Shown one piece after another: positions 26,001 to 32,643 of a DNA stretch of 64,000 bases. The DNA is taken from positions 1-64,000 of the forward strand of contig JAEDNW010000001.1 of assembly GCA_016302315.1 (NCBI GenBank), read 5' to 3'. The notes beneath the pieces were generated by a model, which saw only the letters and a list, made by a program, of their open reading frames with translations, did no database searches and was not told the DNA's origin. The translations under genes and the position numbers were made by a program. The stretch is from UBA1724 sp016302315. Lineage in GTDB: Bacteria; Verrucomicrobiota; Lentisphaeria; Oligosphaerales; Oligosphaeraceae. Every line of letters begins with the position of its first letter. Positions within the stretch are counted from its first letter, which is position 1.

Positions 26001-27631
26001 CGGCGGATGAAGATGCGTCCGCTGTTCTCCGCCAGTTCGGGGGCTTTGTTCACCACCTGGTAGTATCCGCGCAGGGCAGCGCCCAGGGTTCCGGAGGTGG
26101 CGGTGGCGACAGCCACCAGAGTCCTGCCCTTTTCCAAAGGAGAGGGAATCTGGGTGAAGGTCATCGCCGGCATGTCCTCGTAGAAGTATTCAAGACTCAC
26201 CGTGACCTCGTCTTCCTCGTCCGCGTCCGCGGCCAGCACATCCGGGGTGAAGAGGGAGTCCGCCTGGACCTTCCAAGTACGAACCTTACCCGCCACGAGC
26301 TCCAGCATGCCGGAGATAGGCTTGGTTCCGAACCCGGTGATCACCGGCGCAATATCCACATCCTTCACTATCGCGGGGATGCCGTCCAACGTCACCGCAT
26401 AGGCCTCCTTGCCGCCGTCGGTGACCGAGAGGATTCCCGTGTACTCTTTCCGAGCGGCGGGATGCTTCACGGTGGTGTAGGGGATCACCAGATCCACCTG
26501 GGAGAAATCCACGCTGTAGGTGTATGTTCCAGGCTCCCGGTCGCTGGTGGTCACGGGGGTGAGGGTCACCGGGAAGGTGATGGTCTCCCCCTCTCCGTCC
26601 ACGGGAGTGAAGGTCAAGGTGGCCTCGCTCTTCAGAGAGGGTTCCCGATCCACCTCCTCTTCAGAGAAATTCAGGTAGATGGCATCGCCCAAATCTTTCA
26701 CCGCCTTGCCCTCGATGAGGACAAAGCTGGAGCCTTTGTTGGTCAGCGTGGGAATGTCATCCACATCGTGGACCGTCACGGTGAGGCTGCCTTTCACACT
26801 TCCCTTTCCCTCGGTGGAGGTGGCGGTGTATTCCAGGGTGACCGTGCCGAAGAAATCCTTCTTCGGGATAAAACGGAAGCCGCCATCCGGAGTGAGAAGC
26901 ACGGAGCCGGTGCCGGTGCTCTCCGTGGCCAAGCCGGCCATGGTGAACTTCACGGCCGTGGTGGGCACCAGGTCGGAGCCATTCCAGGCCGTGCAGGTGA
27001 AGACCTCGTCCAGGGGAGAGACCTCCAGGGGCACCTCTTCGTCCGTCTCGAAGACCGTGCCCTCCGCCACGGTGAAGTTGAATCCCTTCAGCATCATCAC
27101 GCTGCCGGGGCCATTCACCTTCACCTTGTTGGCGTAGATGCCCGCGTTGGTGGACTGGGCGGAATTCAGCTTGTCAAAACCCACGGCGCCGCTGGAGTCC
27201 GTCCCATTGAGCAGATTGTGGTAGACGGTGCCCAGGAGCACCCGGTTGCTGTTGGCGGGAATCAGAATCTGGCCCACGCCGGCATTGGGATAGAGCTGGA
27301 TTTTGGTGGAGGTCAGAACGGGGTTGTTCCCCTTGCCTCCCAGCACCTCCTCCCAGGTGATGCCCGCCCACTCCTGGGTGTCATCCCGGAGCAGCAGCAG
27401 ATTCAGCATCTGGCAGTTGTTTTCGTCGGTGGTCAGATACACCTGGGTGGCGCCCCGGGTGGAGACGCCGTCGATGTATTTGCCTTCCAGGAAGGTGCCG
27501 TTCACCTCGGAGCCGGAGACCAAGTCGATGGTCCAGTCGGCCCGCACTCCCTGGGAAAGGAGAAGAGTGGCGGCAAGGAAGACCGCCCAGGCGGCTCCTT
27601 TGCGGAGAAATTCGGCAAAGCGGGAAATCAT
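23096..27631 (-). CDS. Giant secreted cadherin/Ig-like repeat protein
   Basis: A 1511-residue exported protein. The N terminus has a signal peptide (residues about 1-31, ending LLLSQGVRA). Most of the body is a chain of cadherin-like and Ig-like domains: recurring VTVHDVDDIPTL, VTVNDVDRAPTV, VTCVNDAPVV and DxDGxDxIT/DADGDPITYAY motifs, which are calcium-binding linkers in cadherins, and FTPAKDYF/FIPKKDFFGTVTLEYTA segments typical of tandem-95/cadherin-like repeats. Near residue 1390 a fibronectin-like segment (SETVKFAWPVATNAQEYMIRVY) appears. The C terminus (DYVVLLPYVNG) has no LPXTG, PEP-CTERM or T9SS tag that I recognise. AAGGAG lies about 10 nt upstream of the ATG. Likely a cell-surface or extracellular adhesion/matrix protein; role inferred. 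Confidence 0.8.
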   Translation of the reverse strand: MISRFAEFLRKGAAWAVFLAATLLLSQGVRADWTIDLVSGSEVNGTFLEGKYIDGVSTRGATQVYLTTDENNCQMLNLLLLRDDTQEWAGITWEEVLGGKGNNPVLTSTKIQLYPNAGVGQILIPANSNRVLLGTVYHNLLNGTDSSGAVGFDKLNSAQSTNAGIYANKVKVNGPGSVMMLKGFNFTVAEGTVFETDEEVPLEVSPLDEVFTCTAWNGSDLVPTTAVKFTMAGLATESTGTGSVLLTPDGGFRFIPKKDFFGTVTLEYTATSTEGKGSVKGSLTVTVHDVDDIPTLTNKGSSFVLIEGKAVKDLGDAIYLNFSEEEVDREPSLKSEATLTFTPVDGEGETITFPVTLTPVTTSDREPGTYTYSVDFSQVDLVIPYTTVKHPAARKEYTGILSVTDGGKEAYAVTLDGIPAIVKDVDIAPVITGFGTKPISGMLELVAGKVRTWKVQADSLFTPDVLAADADEEDEVTVSLEYFYEDMPAMTFTQIPSPLEKGRTLVAVATATSGTLGAALRGYYQVVNKAPELAENSGRIFIRRGGSTLTGSVTLEVTDVDGADDITVNKGYDDTSTLPDGLTIDRKDDGNVATLTLTFTVPESALGGTEDLQARYSVWIGDADQETSRQIYTLEVDFKENPVPVVTLEESSVTIAEVDAEGNPTSFLVKASATDSDVYPAGVGAWKLQVPEGWSYQAISEETGSQGSGTPVYSASWKVTSNGYDTIALAEGGASRLASDLFTVKVIAVDGETQGEGSADMAVTVNDVDRAPTVPTILHQTPGEAFHGDTLTIDASGSVDADGDPITYAYLWSYSADGVTFTEVDGEGEKGDTLSLAAAIKKGYTVKVASRAVTSPYGEGAENVFSELSQAVAWVIGNTAPYFYHVGTQPGTASNPEMPEEPLEYVWEIAEDATEQSLYVNAYDVDEADGVDSLTYAVEALDASVGTIEIDATTGKLTFTPAKDYFNDGVSMPQVVVSAKDESGVNALQVPVISLKVTCVNDAPVVKAEDQYVLPDQRGEELTATFSVDMGPGEEEQELSDGRIIQVSDPDSIFLSDPVITVEKSTATLTYTVKEEAELGKSATITFAVTDNGFTGEAEDPQESEPVTITVFVGASPWYPIISFTCVDPEAHADGHTFLLESDEETLALTVKGSRTQLLPEDYAAAGFEGYPENTEVTVTILVWTMTDGTTEEVCAERELSVGEYGLPGRPTCAVDRVTADENGWVALPEIQVPMARSYRMRVVDENGETLQSVGPVDFQADEKGMILPTIARQELQIPQAGEFLLMVQGFNPAGEGEEAAVLTIEVPEATAQELAWGSAPAFAPANGKVLTSETVKFAWPVATNAQEYMIRVYGPDGRLVKEVSGLTANNLTLELPMGEEATTYTWYVTAKAGSEAIASAQMQFTLATATRTPVITGVYDVSGKMMLYTEGILDDTIQITYDYQYFSIAQMKWFYGFQCPAIITENGALDLQVLEDLPLAEGDYVVLLPYVNGEKTGDYVVYLVQPEPGL

Positions 27632-27700
27632 AGGGTGATGACTCCTTACAGTTGTAGAGAAGAAAAAAGAAAAAAGGGAGGGGAAGACGCTGCCAGGCCG

Positions 27701-28990
27701 CTATTTTTGAGAACCGAGGCTTTGGAGCGTCTCCAGGGCGGCCTGGAGGCGTTCCTGGGAAGCGTTGGTGGTGAAGGGCTGCAGGTCGGCGGCCGCGAAC
27801 CAGTCGTCCTCGGGGGTGGGGCAGCCGGCCCCCACGAAGTTATAGAGATACATGGCGTCGTCCATGTCCACCTCTCCATTGCCGTCGAAATCCAGCTGGG
27901 AGGGGAGTCCCTGGAGGGTTTCCAGGGCGGCCTGGAGAAGCTCCCAGGTGGCGTTGGTGGTGAAGGGCTGCAAGTCGGCGGCCACGAACCAGTCGTCCTC
28001 AGGAGTGGGGCATCCGGCGCCCACCAGATTGTAGACATACATGGCGTCGTCCATGTCCACCTCTCCGTTGCCATCGTAGTCCAGGGTGCCGGAGGGGAGG
28101 ATGACCCAGTTGACCGTGGCTATCCTCTGGTCCTCCTCGTCGAAGAGGGAGGCGGCGATGGGCTTGTATCCGCCCTTCAGGGCCTGGGCGGCGAGGGTGA
28201 CGCTGGTGCTTCCCTCCCCCAGGGTGATGGTGGCATCCTCCCCGTAGCTAAGGGCGGCGGCCCCGCCTTTCACCTGGAGGATCCAGCCGGTTTCCGGAGC
28301 CTGTCCGGAGGTGGTGCCGTCGGCGTAGTGGTAAGTCCCGTAGATGTCCTCCAGGGTCACGGGATCGGTGTTTCCGTTCACCAGCTTCAGAGTGAGGGTC
28401 TGGGCGGTGGTGGCCACCTGGGTCTCCTCCCCCGTGAAGCTCGTCTCCCCTTCCGCCCGGTCCAGGAAGACCACCACATTGGCGGGATCCTGGGCGGGAG
28501 TGATGGGGCTGCCATTCCGGGTCTTGCGCAGGGTGTAGTTCACCCCGGCCTTGGCGGAGAGGGAATAGGGGAGGGTCACCTCCTGGGGCTCTCCCCCTGG
28601 GGCGTCATCCTGGGTGAGGAAGAGAACAATCTCCTCGCTCTCGCCATCGGCGGCCTGGAGGGTCAAGCGGGCGTCCGTGGCGGCCACCAACACCCAGGCA
28701 TTCTCAGCGGAGGCGAGGCGCAGGTCGGTTCCCAAGCGGGCCAGATCCCCGCTGACGTTGGCAACTCCCCCCAGATTTTCGGGGTGGGCCAGATAGACGT
28801 CCTTCACCCCGAACATGGCGGAGAAGGGAGGGAAGGGAACGGTTTTGGCTTCCGTCGCCTCCCCGAAGATCAGGGAAGGGGATTGGGTTTCCCCTCCCAT
28901 CATGACATGGATGGTGAACGCCCCCGCCGCCTGCGTCCACACACAGGCGAAAAGAACAGCGGCGAGAAGAAAGCTATGCTTCTGAATCAT
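27701..28990 (-). CDS. Secreted protein with two dockerin-like EF-hand modules
   Basis: A 429-residue exported protein with a signal peptide (MIQKHSFLLAAVLFACVWTQ). Residues about 30-300 are beta-rich without a recognised fold. The C-terminal part holds two near-identical 63-residue modules beginning LDYDGNGEVDMDDAMYVYN and LDFDGNGEVDMDDAMYLYN; the DxDGNGxVDxxD loop fits the calcium-binding loop of dockerin type I/EF-hand domains. Dockerins bind cohesins and attach proteins to complexes; no cohesin is evident in this window, so the partner is unknown. ATG at 28990 is preferred over a TTG at 29005. The next gene in the operon is the cadherin-like protein, 69 nt downstream. Confidence 0.75.
   Translation of the reverse strand: MIQKHSFLLAAVLFACVWTQAAGAFTIHVMMGGETQSPSLIFGEATEAKTVPFPPFSAMFGVKDVYLAHPENLGGVANVSGDLARLGTDLRLASAENAWVLVAATDARLTLQAADGESEEIVLFLTQDDAPGGEPQEVTLPYSLSAKAGVNYTLRKTRNGSPITPAQDPANVVVFLDRAEGETSFTGEETQVATTAQTLTLKLVNGNTDPVTLEDIYGTYHYADGTTSGQAPETGWILQVKGGAAALSYGEDATITLGEGSTSVTLAAQALKGGYKPIAASLFDEEDQRIATVNWVILPSGTLDYDGNGEVDMDDAMYVYNLVGAGCPTPEDDWFVAADLQPFTTNATWELLQAALETLQGLPSQLDFDGNGEVDMDDAMYLYNFVGAGCPTPEDDWFAAADLQPFTTNASQERLQAALETLQSLGSQK
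27741..28083 (-). repeat. Two tandem copies of a 189-bp coding repeat
   Basis: The DNA from about 27741 and about 27930 repeats with an offset of 189 bp (63 codons) and is highly similar, including the identical stretch that encodes DGNGEVDMDDAMY. It encodes the two dockerin-like modules of the enclosing gene. The near identity at the nucleotide level suggests a recent duplication or gene conversion. Confidence 0.85.
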
Positions 28991-29158
28991 CTTCGTGTGT
29001 CTCAAGGGATAGAAAATGGTGGAAAGGTCGAGAATACAGGCGGTTCGCCCCCCAGCATGAAGGCAAGTCCTGTACTATAAGCGAACGGAGGGAAAATTTT
29101 GGGAGGGAGGGAAGGAGAGAAAACGCCTCTCCCCAACCCTATGTGGTGTACACCCTTT

Positions 29159-30163
29159 TCAAGGAAGGACGTATCCCGTGGTCCATTCCGGCAACCCGGC
29201 GGCTTTGACGAAGGCGCCCTGCTGCGGGTTCCAGCGGTAAGCGTTCTCGGGAAGGGATTTTTGGGGAGGGGAAGGCGCCCCGTCCTCCTGCCACTGGCCC
29301 ACCAGCCCCTGGAAGCGTCGGGCGCCCCCCGTCTCGGAGGAAGGGAAGGCCGTCTCCGCGCCCACGCGCCCCTTCCCTTCCAGGCAGAGTTCCAGCCCCT
29401 CTTGGGGGGCGTAGATCCAGAAGGCCTGGCCGGCGGCCAATTCCTCCAGGGAGGCTGGCCTGGTCAGGGTGCGGGGCAGGAAGGTGGCCACCCGGGCACT
29501 GGCGAGCAATTCCTCTTCTCCCACCGTGGCCTGGGAAAGAAGCTCCACATTGCAAGAGACAAGATTCCAGCCGGGCTCCAGGGGGATCTCCTGGACCACG
29601 TCCTGATACCGGTAGGCATTGGACACTTCCATGGTCATGGTTCCCCGCAGCAGGGAGCAAGTCAGCGTTGCCTCCCCGGAAGTCAGTCCATCCCACCGCA
29701 TCAGCTCTTCCCCTTCGGGGCTCCACAGCACCATCTGCGCCCCCTCCGGCATCTCTCCCTGGCGAAGGCGCAGGGAAAGCTGGCATGCCTCGCTCTCCTC
29801 GGGCTGGGAGAGGACGATGGTCCACTTCTGGGAGGCCTGTTCCAGCTTCAGACAGGGAAGAACCATGGCCTGGTAGAATTTGGCGCCATGGGAAAGCACC
29901 AGGCGTTCGTCATGGTCGGCATCCGGAGAGCCGGGGGGCGCCACCCAGTTGTCCTCCGCCGACAACTTCTCCCCCAGAGCCAGAAAGACGCTCTGGCTTT
30001 CGGTGGGGAAGTGGGCCGTCAGCTCCCAGATTCCCCGGATTCCGGTCTGGGCGGCAAGGCCCGGAGGCAGAGCCGTCTCCTGTCCCATGACAACGACGCT
30101 ACAGGGGAGCAAGGCCAGCCACAAAACCAGCCCCAGTTTTCTTATTTCTGAGAAAATTTTCAT
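29159..30163 (-). CDS. Secreted protein of unknown function, first gene of the surface operon
   Basis: A 334-residue exported protein with a signal peptide (MKIFSEIRKLGLVLWLALLP, cleavage probably near VVVMG-QE). It is beta-rich, with a GIWELTAHFPTESQSVFLALG strand near the N terminus and PLEPGWNLVSCNVELL in the middle, a phrase frequent in surface proteins of the same broad type. The last 30 residues (GAFVKAAGLPEWTTGYVLP) resemble the C-terminal GAFV...LP module of the 1143-residue protein at 18335-21766. It begins the run of five minus-strand surface genes and lies about 165 nt downstream of a -24/-12 promoter. No enzyme motif is seen. Confidence 0.65.
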   Translation of the reverse strand: MKIFSEIRKLGLVLWLALLPCSVVVMGQETALPPGLAAQTGIRGIWELTAHFPTESQSVFLALGEKLSAEDNWVAPPGSPDADHDERLVLSHGAKFYQAMVLPCLKLEQASQKWTIVLSQPEESEACQLSLRLRQGEMPEGAQMVLWSPEGEELMRWDGLTSGEATLTCSLLRGTMTMEVSNAYRYQDVVQEIPLEPGWNLVSCNVELLSQATVGEEELLASARVATFLPRTLTRPASLEELAAGQAFWIYAPQEGLELCLEGKGRVGAETAFPSSETGGARRFQGLVGQWQEDGAPSPPQKSLPENAYRWNPQQGAFVKAAGLPEWTTGYVLP

Positions 30164-30336
30164 TTTTGTCCATCCGCATGCCGGGGTGCCTGCAGCGGCC
30201 CGCTTCCGGCGATTTCAGACACAGGTGGGGGAGAGGGATGAGGTCAAGAGGAATCCCGAAGCCCTCCGGAGCATTTTCCAGGGAGTCCCCGCCCCTTCCG
30301 TCTGCCCGGTCTGCTCTTGTCTTTAAGAGGTTGAAA

Positions 30337-30353
30337 AGCAACCACCATGCCAA
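30337..30353 (-). promoter_or_regulatory. Putative sigma54 (-24/-12) promoter for the surface-protein operon
   Basis: The minus strand reads TTGGCATG-GTGG-TTGCT. This matches the consensus YTGGCACG-N4-TTGCW in all but one base, with GG and GC separated by exactly 10 nt as the factor requires. It points toward the secreted-protein gene starting at 30163, with a leader of about 165 nt. The divergent gene at 30609 encodes a sigma54 activator. Confidence 0.65.
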
Positions 30354-30524
30354 TCTTCGATGCCTCCTCCCGGGAAGAAGGGAATCCCATGGCGCATTTT
30401 CCATAATGTATGCTTCCGACCACCGGATGGCCCCTGGGGGACAGGAAGTTTTTCCCCCCTGCCCCGCCGGCCGGAGACTTTCCCGGGATTCCCTGTCGCT
30501 GGGCGGGAAGCGCCACCTTGCCAA

Positions 30525-30534
30525 GCCACGTGGC
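30525..30534. promoter_or_regulatory. Palindrome, possible activator binding site
   Basis: GCCACGTGGC is a perfect 10-bp palindrome about 170 nt upstream of the -24 element of the putative sigma54 promoter and about 30 nt upstream of the sigma70-like promoter of the activator gene. That position fits an enhancer site for the neighbouring activator, with possible autoregulation; this is inference from position only. Confidence 0.3.
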
Positions 30535-30560
30535 GGGGACCAGGGAGCGGGGCGTCGGAT

Positions 30561-30590
30561 TTGTCCTGTTCTGTGCAATCCTTTTAGAAT
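30561..30590 (+). promoter_or_regulatory. Sigma70-like promoter of the sigma54 activator gene
   Basis: TTGTCC (30561-30566), an 18-nt spacer and TAGAAT (30585-30590) resemble -35 and -10 boxes. Transcription would begin about 10 nt before the ATG at 30609, giving a very short leader. Confidence 0.5.
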
Positions 30591-30608
30591 AGGATACATT
30601 ATCGCCCT

Positions 30609-32021
30609 ATGTCTGAAGAGTCAAGCCAATCCATGGGGAGCGGTCCCTTGCGGGTCCGGATTCTGCTCTTGGAAACGGACGAAGGCCGCGGAGAGATTCT
30701 CCGGGGTCTTCTACGGAACCAGGAGTGTCGGGTGCGCACGGCATCCCAGCCGGAGGAGGCGAGGGAGTTGCTGGCGGCGGGGGGATGGGACGCAGTATTT
30801 TGCGACATTCGGCTATCCCAGGTGCTTCCTCCCGGCCTCTCCGATTCCGGCGTCTGTCCCGTCTTCCTGCTGACCAGCTACGACGCCATGTCCCAGGCCC
30901 AGGAGCTCGTAGAGCGAGGGATGGCGATGCAATGGATTCCCACCCCCATCCGGGCGGAGAAATTGCTTATGTCCCTTCGGGCAGCCCTGAGGGGTCGCGG
31001 GGAGATCCCGGGGGGGGATGGAGAGCCAGGGAGAGAGAGGAAGTCGGGGGAAGAAGGGGGAAGCAGCAAAGATATTCGCCGTCATTTTGGGCTGATGGTA
31101 GGGGAATCGGAGCCCATGCAGGAGTTGTATCATCAGATCGAGAAAGTCGCCGATTCCGACATGTCCGTTCTGATCCTGGGGGAGAGCGGCACGGGGAAGG
31201 AACTGGTAGCCAAGGCCATCCACCAGGCGGGGAGACGCGGAGGAAAGCCCTTCATCCCTGTCAATTGCGCCTCTCTGCCGGAAAACCTTCTGGAGAGCGA
31301 GCTGTTTGGATACGTCAAAGGAGCATTTACGGGAGCCGTCCGGGACAAGGACGGCCTTTTTGTTGCCGCTGACGGCGGCACTCTTTTCCTGGACGAAATC
31401 GGCTCCATTCCCCTGGCCACCCAGATAGCCCTGCTCCGGGCCCTGCAGGAGCGGGAGGTGCGTCCTGTGGGTTCCACCCAGCCCCGTTCCGTGGATGTCC
31501 GGGTGGTGGCCGCCACCAACGAGAACGTGGAGATGCTCCGGGAGCAGGGGCGCATCCGCCAGGACCTCTTCTACCGCATCAGCGCCTTCCCCCTCCATGT
31601 TCCCCCGCTCCGGGAGCGTTCCGGCGACCTTCCCCTTCTGTGCCAGGCCATTCTGGAGGAGCGGAGCAAAGGGGCGGTCCCCCTTCAGCTTTCCCCTGCC
31701 GCCCGGCTTCTTCTGGAGCGTCACCGCTGGCCGGGCAACATCCGGGAGCTCATCCACGTGCTGGAGCGGGGCGCCACCCTGGCGGAGCAGGGTCTCATCC
31801 GTCCCCGGGATCTACCCAGGGAGCTGGGGGAAGCCGGCCAGGAGCTGCCGGAGCCCCCTGCCTCCGCTCCCTCCCTCACCCTGAAGGCCTACCTCCGGCT
31901 CTGTGAACGGCAGTTTCTGAAGAAGGTGCTGGCGGAACAGGGAGACGACAAGGAGAAGGCGGCGAAAATCCTCGGCATCAGCGTGGCCACCCTCTACCGG
32001 AAGCTTTCCGATGTCTCCTGA
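30609..32021 (+). CDS. Sigma54-dependent response regulator (NtrC family)
   Basis: A 470-residue activator of sigma54 RNA polymerase. Residues 15-125 form a receiver domain with acidic residues ETDE near the first strand and Asp66 (CDIRLS) as the likely phosphorylation site; the conserved Lys of the usual KP motif is replaced (PTPIR), so phosphorylation may be atypical. A Gly/Glu/Ser linker (about 130-150) precedes the AAA+ domain: Walker A GESGTGKE (191-198), GAFTGA loop (238-243), Walker B LFLDEIGS and the RWPGNIREL motif. The C-terminal Fis-type helix-turn-helix is KEKAAKILGISVATLYRKL. No sensor kinase is adjacent. The divergent surface operon with a -24/-12 promoter is its likely target. 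Confidence 0.9.
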   Translation: MSEESSQSMGSGPLRVRILLLETDEGRGEILRGLLRNQECRVRTASQPEEARELLAAGGWDAVFCDIRLSQVLPPGLSDSGVCPVFLLTSYDAMSQAQELVERGMAMQWIPTPIRAEKLLMSLRAALRGRGEIPGGDGEPGRERKSGEEGGSSKDIRRHFGLMVGESEPMQELYHQIEKVADSDMSVLILGESGTGKELVAKAIHQAGRRGGKPFIPVNCASLPENLLESELFGYVKGAFTGAVRDKDGLFVAADGGTLFLDEIGSIPLATQIALLRALQEREVRPVGSTQPRSVDVRVVAATNENVEMLREQGRIRQDLFYRISAFPLHVPPLRERSGDLPLLCQAILEERSKGAVPLQLSPAARLLLERHRWPGNIRELIHVLERGATLAEQGLIRPRDLPRELGEAGQELPEPPASAPSLTLKAYLRLCERQFLKKVLAEQGDDKEKAAKILGISVATLYRKLSDVS

Positions 32022-32034
32022 CTCGACTCTGCCC

Positions 32035-32523
32035 ATGAAACGCCATTTTCTCCCCTTTCTCCTTCTGGCTCTTCTCCCCTTGTTCCTGGCCACCTCCTGC
32101 CGGACCTACACCCCCGCCTTTGTCCTCTCTCTTCACGAGTTCGCCGATCCCCAGATCAGCACCCGGCTCAACAAGCAGGTGCGCAACTCCAACCGGGAAT
32201 GGCAGTACACCATCCAGAACTTCCCCTTCATGGATGCCCGGGACTTCCTGGGAGGCGAGCTTTACGGCCCCGATGAAAACGGGTGCTATGGCCTCCGGAT
32301 CCAGGTGGACATGTGGTCCCTGAACCGGATGCACCACACCGCCGGCGCCAACCTGGGCCTGCTCTTCGCCGTGGTGGTGGACGGCACCTATGTGGGCGCC
32401 TCCCATTTCACCCCGGAGATGCGGGACGAAGATGTCCTGGTTCTCGAACCCATCTGGAATTTCTACGACGCCACCCGGATCCTGGAAAATCTGGAAGACA
32501 ATCGGAACCACCTGCGCCCCTAG
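32035..32523 (+). CDS. Small lipoprotein of unknown function
   Basis: A 162-residue protein starting MKRHFLPFLLLALLPLFLATSC, a type II signal with lipobox ATSC. The mature part has no domain I recognise; it contains LHEFADPQISTRLNKQV, then a strand-rich middle (YGLRIQVDMWSLNRM, GLLFAVVVDGTYVGASHF) and ends in YDATRILENLEDN. An ATG at 32011 overlaps the end of the regulator gene, but 32035 is preferred because the signal peptide begins there. Proximity to the regulator suggests cotranscription. Confidence 0.65.
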   Translation: MKRHFLPFLLLALLPLFLATSCRTYTPAFVLSLHEFADPQISTRLNKQVRNSNREWQYTIQNFPFMDARDFLGGELYGPDENGCYGLRIQVDMWSLNRMHHTAGANLGLLFAVVVDGTYVGASHFTPEMRDEDVLVLEPIWNFYDATRILENLEDNRNHLRP

Positions 32524-32643
32524 CCTTCCCCGTTGCCCCCTTTTCCCTTTTTCGTTCACTCCATCCGGCCCCTCTGACACCCCGCTCCCTCCCGGGAACG
32601 GCAGCGCCAGAGACGCCATTCCACGAGCAGCCCCCCAAATCCT

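Noticed and set aside
23021..29080. 2019-codon open frame on the plus strand
   Set aside because: It lies antisense to the cadherin-like, dockerin-like and barrel genes. Its translation is Gly/His-rich without domains, signal peptide or start context, as expected for the mirror of Val/Thr/Asp-rich genes at high GC.
30099..30873. Open frames of 166 (minus) and 235 (plus) codons in the gap before the sigma54 activator
   Set aside because: Pro/Arg/Gly-rich translations, overlapping each other, the promoters and the real genes; no start signals or motifs.
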